From G965230065 sp965230065 (GTDB lineage Bacteria > Bacteroidota > Bacteroidia > Cytophagales > Cyclobacteriaceae): DNA of 64,000 nt. Position 1 is the stretch's first letter, and the number at the start of each line of letters is the position of its first letter. The translations under genes were made by a program, and so were the position numbers. The notes beneath the pieces were generated by a model that was given only the letters and a program-made list of their open reading frames with translations, ran no database searches and was not told where the DNA came from. The stretch is taken from assembly GCA_965230065.1 (NCBI GenBank), contig OZ245942.1, positions 1,178,001 to 1,242,000 of the forward strand, given 5' to 3'. Below are positions 18,098 to 25,219 of this stretch, piece by piece.

Positions 18098-18334
18098 CTA
18101 GGAGAATAAGTTAGGGTAACGCTTTTTCATGTTTTGTTTTACCTGCTCATGTGTACGTGTACGGCCTTCTTCTATGTCTTTCAAGCCTTCATCAATAGCA
18201 GCTTTCTCTTCCTGACTTAAGGGCACATCTGCGACGTAAGCTTGGATCATCGCATTAACACTTTGCAGGAAACGCTCATCCTCTATAGTTGCCAACAACT
18301 CTGTAATATGGGTTTTTAATGTCGTAGTATCCAT
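18098..18334 (-). CDS. Antitoxin of the ParE/RelE-type module
   Basis: A 78-residue protein with an N-terminal helical part and a charged C-terminus (KAAIDEGLKDIEEGRTRTHEQVKQNMKKRY), the usual form of antitoxins paired with ParE/RelE toxins in Bacteroidota. It lies directly before the toxin gene. The tail resembles the toxin-wrapping segment of addiction-module antitoxins. Its DNA-binding type is not certain from sequence alone. Confidence 0.75.
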   Translation of the reverse strand: MDTTTLKTHITELLATIEDERFLQSVNAMIQAYVADVPLSQEEKAAIDEGLKDIEEGRTRTHEQVKQNMKKRYPNLFS

Positions 18335-18445
18335 AATGGTGTTTGTTTTACTATACTAATCTACAACTTTTTACGCAAGCGATGGAGAAATATTTTGCTT
18401 TAAAGGATGATATTTTGTTGACTTCTAAATTTTGGAGAATTTTCA

Positions 18446-19000
18446 CTAATAAGATTCTTCTTCGGGAAAGCAATCTTTATTTGGAAATGGGGATACATCC
18501 TCTAAATCTAATGTGGGATTTTGATATACTACTTCAATTGACTTATCATTTTCATATCTCGATATTTGAAAAAGAGTGCCATTAAAATATTCATAATATA
18601 ATCCCTCTAACTTCCCATCTATGTAGTAACCCTCTTCTGCTAATGTATTACAATAAGGATTGTACACTGTAAATTTTCCAGTTGCTCTATCATTCACAAA
18701 ATGCTGAACCCAGAAAACATTCCCATAACGAAATTCAATATAATCCCCATGCCATTTTCCCTCTCTAAAATGTATCTCTCTCATTTTCATTCCATCTTTT
18801 CTAAAATAGCTCCATTTTCCTTCCTCTTTCCCATCGATCATCACACCAAATGATTCTATAGTACTGTCCGCATAGTAATTAATCACTAAGTTTTCAGGGT
18901 CATAAGGTAGTGGCAACATTTCTTGATGCTGATTGCAACCTTCAAGTGTGAAAAATAATATAAATGCCCAAACTGATACCTTCATTTTACCCATCTTCAT
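18446..19000 (-). CDS. MORN/YwqK-like repeat lipoprotein
   Basis: An exported protein of about 184 residues. The open frame runs back to 19066, but I place the start at the ATG at 19000 (alternatives 18994 and 18985) because 'MKVSVWAFILFFTLEGC' is then a normal lipoprotein signal. The mature part has repeats such as DGKEEGKWSYFRKDG, EGKWHGDYIEF and DGKLEGLYYEYFNG, the MORN-like pattern of the YwqK family. Those are often called toxin-antitoxin associated, but no partner is seen. It is downstream of trpD on the same strand. Confidence 0.65.
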   Translation of the reverse strand: MKMGKMKVSVWAFILFFTLEGCNQHQEMLPLPYDPENLVINYYADSTIESFGVMIDGKEEGKWSYFRKDGMKMREIHFREGKWHGDYIEFRYGNVFWVQHFVNDRATGKFTVYNPYCNTLAEEGYYIDGKLEGLYYEYFNGTLFQISRYENDKSIEVVYQNPTLDLEDVSPFPNKDCFPEEESY

Positions 19001-19047
19001 TTTTGGGGTTATTTGTCCATTCTTCCTTCCATTTTTAATATAAATCT

Positions 19048-19167
19048 CTAAATGTAGTACTGCCATAAAGCATTAATAAACTCCTCCATAGTAGCAGCCT
19101 CTCCATCAACAGCTAATTGGTGTTCTTCATTACCTAACTTAAAAAACCTTAAGCTAACAAAGTACAA
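19048..19167 (-). other. Possible 39-codon remnant or small ORF after trpD
   Basis: Directly after the trpD stop the same frame reads on for 39 sense codons to a TAG at 19048-19050. The translation looks protein-like (for example 'FFKLGNEEHQLAVDGEAA' and 'MEEFINALWQYYI') but has only a TTG or a late ATG as start. It may be the end of a lost gene or a coupled small protein. I do not recognise it. Confidence 0.25.
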
Positions 19168-20175
19168 TTAGGCTACCGTCTTCTTCTTATCCCCAATCAA
19201 CAACCGAAAAGTTTCCAAAGCTTTGCCCGAGTCTAGTGATTCCCGGGCGGAGGCGATGCTGTCGGTCATGCTGAGGGTTTTATTGCCGCAGTAGATGGCC
19301 ATGCCTGCGTTGGCGAGGGCTGCCTCTGTTTGGGCTTTGGTGCCCTCTCCTTTCAATACATCTACAAAGATATTGGCAGAGGCTTCTATTGTATCTCCCC
19401 CGGATAGTTCTTCTTGTTTGTAAGTGCCTAATCCTAAATCCCCAGGTTGTATGACCTGCTCCTGACGGTTGGTAATCATTTTGAAGGGGCCGGTGAGCGA
19501 AATTTCATCATACACATCCAATGAGTGCAGAATTACAAAGTCTTTGTTGGTTTGCTGGTATAAGTAGGCGTACAAACGGGCAAGTTCCAAACTGAATACG
19601 CCTACCAATTGCTTTTTAGGGAAAGAAGGGTTGACCATCGGCCCCAGCATGTTGAAAAAGGTTTTAACGCCCAGTTCCTTGCGGATGGGGGCCACATTTT
19701 TCATGGCCGGGTGAAACAATGGCGCGTGCAAGAAACAAATACCCGCCTCTTCAATGCTTTTCCTAAGCTGGTCGGTATCATTGGTAAATTCATAACCGAA
19801 ATGGGCCAGTAAATTGGAAGAACCACACACAGAAGAAACCCCATTGTTCCCGTGTTTGGCTACCCTTTGCCCGGCCCCGGCCACAATGAAAGAAGCCAGG
19901 GTAGAAATGTTGAAAGTGTCTTTGCCGTCCCCGCCCGTACCGCAAAGGTCAATGGCATCATATTCTTCAATGTGCAGGGGCACGCAAAGTTCCAGCATGG
20001 CATCGCGGAAGCCTTCTAGCTCGTGCACGGTAATACTCCGCATGAGGTAAACGGTAAGGAAAGCCGCTACCTGGCTGTGGTTGTACTCCCCCTGCGCCAG
20101 CTTAATAAGAATTTCCTTGGCCGTAGCTTTGTCCAGCGATTTGTATTCAAAAAGTTGGTTCAGTACTTCTTTCAC
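19168..20175 (-). CDS. trpD: Anthranilate phosphoribosyltransferase
   Basis: A 335-residue TrpD joining anthranilate and PRPP to phosphoribosylanthranilate, the second step of tryptophan synthesis. Signatures are 'LCGTGGDGKDTFNISTL' near residue 80, 'KHGNNGVSSVCGSSNLL' near 107 and 'RKELGVKTFFNMLGP' near 166. It follows trpG after 20 bases and is the last trp gene of this operon; trpC, trpF, trpB and trpA do not follow. Confidence 0.97.
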   Translation of the reverse strand: MKEVLNQLFEYKSLDKATAKEILIKLAQGEYNHSQVAAFLTVYLMRSITVHELEGFRDAMLELCVPLHIEEYDAIDLCGTGGDGKDTFNISTLASFIVAGAGQRVAKHGNNGVSSVCGSSNLLAHFGYEFTNDTDQLRKSIEEAGICFLHAPLFHPAMKNVAPIRKELGVKTFFNMLGPMVNPSFPKKQLVGVFSLELARLYAYLYQQTNKDFVILHSLDVYDEISLTGPFKMITNRQEQVIQPGDLGLGTYKQEELSGGDTIEASANIFVDVLKGEGTKAQTEAALANAGMAIYCGNKTLSMTDSIASARESLDSGKALETFRLLIGDKKKTVA

Positions 20176-20195
20176 AATACTTGGGTTTATGAAGG

Positions 20196-20816
20196 TTAAA
20201 CTTTAGATGCTAACTGTTGATTTTTTACAACTTCATTCCGCTCTGCTTTCAGCCAGTTGGAAAGCATGGTAATGCCGTGCTCGGTCAGTACCGATTCGGG
20301 ATGAAATTGCAGCCCTTTCACGTCGTATTCCCGGTGACGCAGGCCCATTACCTCCCCTTTTTCATCACGGGCGGTAATCAGTAGGTCATCGGGCACGGCA
20401 TCGGGTTGTACAGCCCAGCTATGGTAGCGGCACACCATAAAGTTCTCGGGAATGCCTTCAAACATGTATTCACTGTGCCCAGGCTCCAGTATATTTTTGT
20501 TGGCAATACCGTGCAGTACGGTAGGCATGTTGTACAATTTCCCGCCAAAGGCCTCGGTAATGCCCTGGTGACCCAGACAAATACCCAATATACTTTTGGT
20601 AGGCGCATAGGTTTTGATCAAATCCATCATTATGCCCGCCTCTGACGGAATGCCCGGGCCGGGCGAGAGCAATATTTTGTCGTATTGATCTACCGCTTCC
20701 AGGCTTATTTTATCATTGCGGAAGATGTCCATCTGGGTGTCATAACCCAGTTCCCTGATGATGTGTACCAGGTTATAGACAAACGAATCGTAATTATCCA
20801 GTACTAATATTTTCAT
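20196..20816 (-). CDS. trpG: Anthranilate synthase, glutamine amidotransferase subunit
   Basis: A 206-residue class I glutaminase that supplies ammonia to TrpE. The catalytic cysteine is in GICLGHQGI (near residue 80) and the His-Glu pair is in LQFHPESVLTEHG near 172. The N-terminus 'MKILVLDNYDSFVYNLVH' fixes the start. It lies 4 bases after the methyltransferase gene and 20 before trpD. In many bacteria this subunit also serves 4-aminobenzoate synthesis; here its place in the operon marks it as trpG. Confidence 0.96.
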   Translation of the reverse strand: MKILVLDNYDSFVYNLVHIIRELGYDTQMDIFRNDKISLEAVDQYDKILLSPGPGIPSEAGIMMDLIKTYAPTKSILGICLGHQGITEAFGGKLYNMPTVLHGIANKNILEPGHSEYMFEGIPENFMVCRYHSWAVQPDAVPDDLLITARDEKGEVMGLRHREYDVKGLQFHPESVLTEHGITMLSNWLKAERNEVVKNQQLASKV

Positions 20817-20820
20817 TTTC

Positions 20821-21525
20821 TCAACATTTTAAACACCTAATTGATAACATCTCATTACCGCCCCGTTGAAATTCATAAGGCACTGTTTCTATAGCATAAC
20901 AAATATTGTTCTCAGCAGCAGCCGCTGCAGTTAACATTTTCAAAACCGGCTCAACAAACGGCGACTTTTTGCCGTCAAGCTGCAAAAGTGGAAATAGCCG
21001 TACTTCTTTCCCTACCCTGCACATTTCCTTGATGGACTGCACATGAAAATCCAGGTCAAGATGATGTGAATAGGTAAACAAACAATAAGAAGATACCACC
21101 AAATCGAAGGCCTGGTCAGCAAAAGGCAATGTTGGAAGCTCTCCTGCAACGTACCTTTTTTCTGCTTTTCCGGCTTCAAAATCTTCTAAAAAAGCATCCA
21201 TCGCCTTGAACCGGGTTTCCAGTAGTTTTTCAGGGGTTTCGTAATCATCCCACACATAATCGTCCTGATTTTGCTCCAACTGTTTCATAATTTTTTGACT
21301 GGTTGCTTCAATCCTTTGCCGAATTTGTGCAGATGAAAACTGATAAACAGGGTCGACTGAAACACAGCTTTTACCCATCTTGGTAAGCTCAGCATTGAAA
21401 CTGGCCGGCCCGTCTGAACAGCCCAGTATATTTTTCTCCAAATCGCTATCAGTCAATGCAAACATTGCTTTGTATTCAGCTAAATTTCTTCCCCAGGGAA
21501 CAACTTTGTTTAGGGTAAAGCTCAT
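20821..21525 (-). CDS. SAM-dependent methyltransferase-like protein in the trp operon
   Basis: A 234-residue class I methyltransferase-type protein. The SAM loop is ILGCSDGPASFNAE near residues 33-46, followed by the acidic strand end 'VSVDPVYQF'; 'DLVVSSYCLFTYSHHLD' is motif IV-like. The family is widespread, its substrate unknown. It lies between trpE (42-base gap) and trpG (4-base gap) on the same strand, so it should be transcribed and attenuated with the trp genes. That position is unusual; a role in tryptophan or anthranilate metabolism is an inference. Confidence 0.8.
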   Translation of the reverse strand: MSFTLNKVVPWGRNLAEYKAMFALTDSDLEKNILGCSDGPASFNAELTKMGKSCVSVDPVYQFSSAQIRQRIEATSQKIMKQLEQNQDDYVWDDYETPEKLLETRFKAMDAFLEDFEAGKAEKRYVAGELPTLPFADQAFDLVVSSYCLFTYSHHLDLDFHVQSIKEMCRVGKEVRLFPLLQLDGKKSPFVEPVLKMLTAAAAAENNICYAIETVPYEFQRGGNEMLSIRCLKC

Positions 21526-21567
21526 TGTCCAAGCATTATGTGCTCCCGGAACAAGTCCGGGAAGTAT

Positions 21568-23010
21568 CTATTTATTAACATCTTCTGCCACTTCAATGGC
21601 TTTGCGTAAGGCAGCCAGTTTGTTATTCACTTCCTGCAATTCATTTTCTTTCACCGATTTGGCTACCACACCTGCACCTGCCTGAAAATACAGATGATTA
21701 TTTTTACTGATAAAAGAGCGAATCATGATGGCATGGTTGAAATCCCCGTTGAATCCTAAAAAACCAATGGCTCCTCCGTAAAAACCTCTTTTGGTAGACT
21801 CATACTTGTTAATCAACTGCATGGCCATGTGCTTGGGCGCACCGGACAGCGTACCAGCTGGAAAAGTATCGGCCACTACTCGCACGGGCGAAACCCCTTC
21901 TTCCAAAGTTCCGGTTACTTTAGAAACCAGGTGGATCACATGCGAGTAATACTGGATTTCCTTAAACGTTTCTACCCGCACATTGCTGCCGTTCCGGCTC
22001 AAATCGTTCCTTGCTAAATCAACAAGCATTACGTGTTCTGAATTTTCTTTCGGGTCGTCTAACAACTCTTTTGCCAACTTCGCGTCAGCTTCGTCATTGC
22101 CTGTACGGCGGAAGGTTCCGGCAATCGGAAAAATATTGGCCTCCCGGTCTTTGATCACAATTTGTGCCTCGGGCGAAGAACCAAAAAGCTTGAAACTGCC
22201 ATAGTCAAAGTAAAACAGATAAGGCGAAGGATTGATAGAACGAAGCGCCCGGTACACATTAAACTCATCTCCTTTAAAACCCGTTTGGAAACGGCGCGAA
22301 AGCACAATTTGAAATACATCGCCCCGGTGGCAGTGTTCTATGCCTTTGGTCACCATTTCCATGTATTCCTGGTCTGTCAAATTACTGCTTACTTCGCCCG
22401 AAAGGCGGAAATGATAACTTGGAAAGTTCTTATTATCAATGAGCGATAACAAATCTTGGAGTCCGCTTTCTTCGGTAGTGCCTTCCAGCGTATGTTCAAA
22501 CACATTCAGTTCATTTCGGAAGTGGTCAATAGCGATGACGTAGCGATAAACGGCATACATCATTTCCGGAATATCGTAGTAAGAAGGATCGTCTTTTTCG
22601 AGGTCTATATCTTCAAAATGCTGTACGGCATCGTAGGCCATGTAGCCAAACAGCCCATTGCTGATAAATTTGTGATGATCCAGGGCCTCGTCTGACCGGA
22701 AACTCTCGGCAAACTTTGTAAGCAAACCCACCGCGTCCTGCTTGTTTTCCAGTGTGATTGTATTTTCAGTTCCGTCCGGAAATTGTTGGTAAACCTCGTT
22801 ATTTTTCACAGAAAAGCTGGCAATAGGCTCACAACATATATAAGAATAGCTGTTGTCATTACTATGATAATCAGAGCTTTCCAGCAATACCGGGTTTTCG
22901 TACTTATCGCGGAGTTTCAGGTAAATACTCACCGGGGTTACCGTATCGGCCAGCAGTTTTCGTTGCCGGGTCAGCAGATGATACGTCTTATCAGTTGTAG
23001 TGGCGGTCAT
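21568..23010 (-). CDS. trpE: Anthranilate synthase component I
   Basis: A 480-residue TrpE that converts chorismate and ammonia to anthranilate. The LLES element of the tryptophan feedback site is present near residue 45. Chorismate-binding motifs follow: 'FQIVLSRRF', 'PIAGTFRRTGNDEAD', 'EHVMLVDLARNDLSRNG' and 'LSGAPKHMAM'. The open frame extends to 23097, but I start at the ATG at 23010 because the attenuator terminator lies at 23040-23070 inside that extension and the family N-terminus begins near here. Regulated by the attenuator upstream and probably by Trp feedback. Confidence 0.97.
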   Translation of the reverse strand: MTATTTDKTYHLLTRQRKLLADTVTPVSIYLKLRDKYENPVLLESSDYHSNDNSYSYICCEPIASFSVKNNEVYQQFPDGTENTITLENKQDAVGLLTKFAESFRSDEALDHHKFISNGLFGYMAYDAVQHFEDIDLEKDDPSYYDIPEMMYAVYRYVIAIDHFRNELNVFEHTLEGTTEESGLQDLLSLIDNKNFPSYHFRLSGEVSSNLTDQEYMEMVTKGIEHCHRGDVFQIVLSRRFQTGFKGDEFNVYRALRSINPSPYLFYFDYGSFKLFGSSPEAQIVIKDREANIFPIAGTFRRTGNDEADAKLAKELLDDPKENSEHVMLVDLARNDLSRNGSNVRVETFKEIQYYSHVIHLVSKVTGTLEEGVSPVRVVADTFPAGTLSGAPKHMAMQLINKYESTKRGFYGGAIGFLGFNGDFNHAIMIRSFISKNNHLYFQAGAGVVAKSVKENELQEVNNKLAALRKAIEVAEDVNK

Positions 23011-23039
23011 TGTGTTAAGGTTTTGAAGGTAATATGGAT

Positions 23040-23070
23040 AAAAAAAGCCTACTGCGTGAACAGTAGGCTT
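23040..23070 (-). terminator. trp attenuator terminator
   Basis: On the minus strand a perfect 10-base stem (AAGCCTACTG with CAGTAGGCTT; 23070-23061 and 23054-23045) with a 6-base loop, followed by a run of Ts (23044-23040). It lies 29 bases before the trpE ATG and downstream of a Trp-rich leader peptide. A rho-independent terminator at this place fits transcription attenuation. Confidence 0.93.
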
Positions 23071-23110
23071 CATGATTTTTATATAATTAGGGCACATGCA
23101 TGCTGTTCAC
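23056..23110 (-). promoter_or_regulatory. trp antiterminator pairing
   Basis: GTGAACAG at 23110-23103, directly after the leader peptide stop, is perfectly complementary to CTGTTCAC at 23063-23056, which spans part of the 5' arm and the loop of the terminator. The two pairings exclude each other. A ribosome stalled at the Trp codons leaves the first segment free and favours the antiterminator; one that reaches the stop codon covers it and favours termination. Confidence 0.8.
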
Positions 23111-23173
23111 TCATTCAGAATGGAAAGAGCGCCACCACCATGCAGTTAATTTTATGTTAGTTTCTGAGAACAT
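23111..23173 (-). CDS. trpL: trp operon leader peptide
   Basis: A 20-codon open frame, MFSETNIKLTAWWWRSFHSE, with three consecutive TGG codons at residues 12-14 (23140-23132), ending in TGA at 23113-23111. It is followed at once by the antiterminator and terminator segments and then trpE. The design equals that of classic trp leaders and agrees with the trp leader motif known from Bacteroidota (Rfam 'Bacteroid-trp', from memory). Tryptophan limitation would stall the ribosome on the Trp run and let RNA polymerase continue into trpE. Confidence 0.9.
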   Translation of the reverse strand: MFSETNIKLTAWWWRSFHSE

Positions 23174-23178
23174 CAGGG

Positions 23179-23186
23179 CAAATATA
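23179..23186 (-). promoter_or_regulatory. Candidate -7 box of the trp operon
   Basis: Minus-strand TATATTTG fits TAnnTTTG exactly. Only 5 bases separate it from the leader-peptide ATG, so the transcript would begin almost at the start codon. No TTG occurs 19-21 bases upstream; the region there is a run of A/T. Confidence 0.55.
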
Positions 23187-23297
23187 ATTGAAAAAATTAA
23201 ACGAAAAAATAAAAAACCCAACTTGAGTCAAGAGGTTTAACAACCCTCCAATAGACAGGATTTGAGCTGTTCAACAATCGCAACTATCCACTGTTAA

Positions 23298-23332
23298 CTC
23301 CGATACAATCGGAGATCCCGGCGAACCGGGAT
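23298..23332. repeat. Two back-to-back perfect hairpins
   Basis: CTCCGAT-ACA-ATCGGAG (23298-23314) is followed without spacer by ATCCCGG-CGAA-CCGGGAT (23315-23332). Both stems are 7 perfect base pairs. It is GC-richer than its surroundings. No T-run follows on either strand, so it is not an ordinary terminator; function unknown. Confidence 0.75.
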
Positions 23333-23491
23333 TGAGGTCCAGTTTTGAAATGAACTTCACTCGGTATTTGTTTAAGTGTTAGAGTTGAAAAACAAGTCTA
23401 AAACTCAAGCGGGTAATACAAATTTACAATATGGTGAGGAAAAGATGAAGAGCTGCGGAAGGATATGTAATAAATATGTGAAAGAAGTCGA

Positions 23492-23541
23492 AAGACCGAA
23501 TCGGGCGGACGGAAGGTTTCTTTACTTCCGTCTTCGGTCTT
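23492..23541 (-). terminator. Nested stem-loop after the serine hydrolase gene
   Basis: Outer arms 23492-23500 and 23533-23541 (9 perfect pairs) enclose inner arms 23508-23515 and 23525-23532 (8 perfect pairs), with a 7-base bulge on one side. It lies just after the stop codon of the leftward serine hydrolase gene and is built from variants of the word GACGGAAG/GACCGAAG. Confidence 0.7.
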
Positions 23542-23547
23542 CCGTCT

Positions 23548-24879
23548 TTAATAATTCATTGCAAAAAAGTCACGTTCAGGCCAATTTTTAATTTTTTCCA
23601 GCTGGGTATCCATCAGCCAGTTAACCCGGCTGTGAAAACTTCCGCTTCTGCGGTTGCTGGTGTTGGTGATTACGACCCAGGAAATGCCATTTTCCTTTCT
23701 TTTCATCATGGCCGAAGCACCTGCCAACGTGCCTGTGCGCCACCATTCGCCTTGTGCGTTGGTAGACCGCCATCCGTAAGGCCTTCCTCTTTCGGGGGAA
23801 GTCATTGTAAGCAATGCGTGGTTGGTAAGGATATCGGGGGTGTTTTTAAAGCCATCAATAGCCGTTAAGAACTTGAGCAGATCAACCGGTGTGGACAGCC
23901 AGCCTCCGGCAGCGCTCAAAGCTTCAATATCAAAACCACCATACGGGCTGGGTACCTGTTCACCTGACCCATCCAATGCAGGGCGCAGGTTGTTGTAAGA
24001 ATTATCATAATACTTTACTTCGTTGGGTGCCTTGTCTTCAAACCTGTTTTTGGCCAGTTGCATACTGGTAATGCCCAACGGGCGTAAAATTTCAGCCTTT
24101 ACATAATCTTCATACGAGAGGCCCGAAACCCGTTCTATTACCTTGCCAAGCACACAGTAACCAAAATTAGAGTAGTCGTAGTAAGTACCCGGGCGGTAAG
24201 GCAGGCGGTTTGATAATACAAACTCAATAGTTTTATCCAGATTGACGGGCAATTCTGCGTTTGAATAAGTGGCTACCCTGTGCGGGCTAAACATGGGGTC
24301 GCCATAAGATCTTTTGCTCCACCCGGCCGTATGGTTCAGCAAATGCTCAACCGTAATCTGATTATACCTACGGTCCCGGATTACATCGTAAATACCATAT
24401 TTTAAGATACCTTCTTCCCCAAAAACCTGGTCGTCCAATGTTAGCTTTCCATCGTCCATCAGTTTCATCACTGCCACTGCGGTAATCAATTTCGATATAC
24501 TTCCGATGCGCATCAGGTGATAGGGTTGTAGTTCTTCTTTTTCTTCTTTATTGGCATGTCCAAACCCTTTGGCATACACCAATTGTCCGTCTTTGATGAC
24601 TCCTACCGATACCCCCACGAGCCGTTGCGATCGGACGAAATACTCCACGCTCTTATCCAACTCCTCGAAGGCAGGGGATTCAGAAAACTCATTGGTAAGC
24701 AGGGTATTGGTCTCCTTCTCAAACGTAAAAGAAATTTTACCTAATGCAATACTGCTGTCGGCAATAGAGAACGGAATACCGAAATATACGATATTGAACA
24801 GGAATATTGATTTTACAACAGTAGCCGGTTGTATGTTTCGCAGTGAGTTTGCTAATCGCTTTCTAATACTCAGTTTCAT
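23548..24879 (-). CDS. Serine hydrolase of the beta-lactamase/class C family
   Basis: A 443-residue penicillin-binding-protein-like serine hydrolase. An N-terminal hydrophobic segment (about residues 21-45) suggests export. SISK at residues 127-130 is the Ser-x-x-Lys nucleophile motif, YSN near residue 225 is the second motif, and the C-terminal 'EWWRTGTLAGA' resembles the HTG/KTG-like third motif. Such proteins act as D-aminopeptidases, esterases or transpeptidase relatives; resistance to beta-lactams should not be assumed. It stands alone upstream of the trp operon and is followed by a stem-loop terminator. Confidence 0.88.
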   Translation of the reverse strand: MKLSIRKRLANSLRNIQPATVVKSIFLFNIVYFGIPFSIADSSIALGKISFTFEKETNTLLTNEFSESPAFEELDKSVEYFVRSQRLVGVSVGVIKDGQLVYAKGFGHANKEEKEELQPYHLMRIGSISKLITAVAVMKLMDDGKLTLDDQVFGEEGILKYGIYDVIRDRRYNQITVEHLLNHTAGWSKRSYGDPMFSPHRVATYSNAELPVNLDKTIEFVLSNRLPYRPGTYYDYSNFGYCVLGKVIERVSGLSYEDYVKAEILRPLGITSMQLAKNRFEDKAPNEVKYYDNSYNNLRPALDGSGEQVPSPYGGFDIEALSAAGGWLSTPVDLLKFLTAIDGFKNTPDILTNHALLTMTSPERGRPYGWRSTNAQGEWWRTGTLAGASAMMKRKENGISWVVITNTSNRRSGSFHSRVNWLMDTQLEKIKNWPERDFFAMNY

Positions 24880-25219
24880 TTAGGTTTTGTGATTTATATA
24901 AAAGTGCGAACCAGTAAAATAGTCAAAAAATGTGCAAAACAAAATTTTAACGACGTAATGTACGCAATATTGAAAGTTAGGCTTGCAAAATGAAAAATAG
25001 TTTTATCAACATGAAAAAACTATGCCATCATATTTATTGGTCAATACCGAATATGGCAATGTAACCAGTGCGTATTAAAAAAACAGTTTGAGGCTTTCCC
25101 CTCACTTATTCAGTAAGCATTTTTACAGTATTTGCAATTTTTGTAAAGTTTTTTAATAAAAAAGTAGTGGTGAACTGTTTAAAAAAGTAATTTAAAGTCC
25201 AAAGATTTTTTAATTCTGT
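24880..25219. other. Divergent intergenic region, serine hydrolase / histidine kinase
   Basis: 340 AT-rich bases holding the promoters of both genes; no exact TAnnTTTG box with good spacing was found. Two inverted repeats are present: ATAGTTTT/AAAACTAT (24997-25004 with 25016-25023) and a nested one at 25029-25055 (CATATT/AATATG around TATTG/CAATA). These could be operator sites or an RNA hairpin. Confidence 0.5.

Larger units (their letters stand above)
23187..23547. other. Noncoding region upstream of the trp leader
   Basis: A 361-base stretch between the trp leader and the serine hydrolase gene. It contains two abutting hairpins (23298-23332) and a nested terminator-like stem (23492-23541). 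A weak 71-codon plus-strand frame (23376-23591) overlaps that stem and the serine hydrolase gene and is not credible. Confidence 0.6.

Noticed and set aside
23011..23097. Longer trpE start at 23097
   Set aside because: The extra 29 codons would be translated through the terminator hairpin and T-run, and the family N-terminus starts at 23010.
23376..23591. 71-codon plus-strand frame before the trp leader
   Set aside because: Low-complexity, overlaps the terminator-like stem and the end of the serine hydrolase gene, and has no homolog-like pattern.
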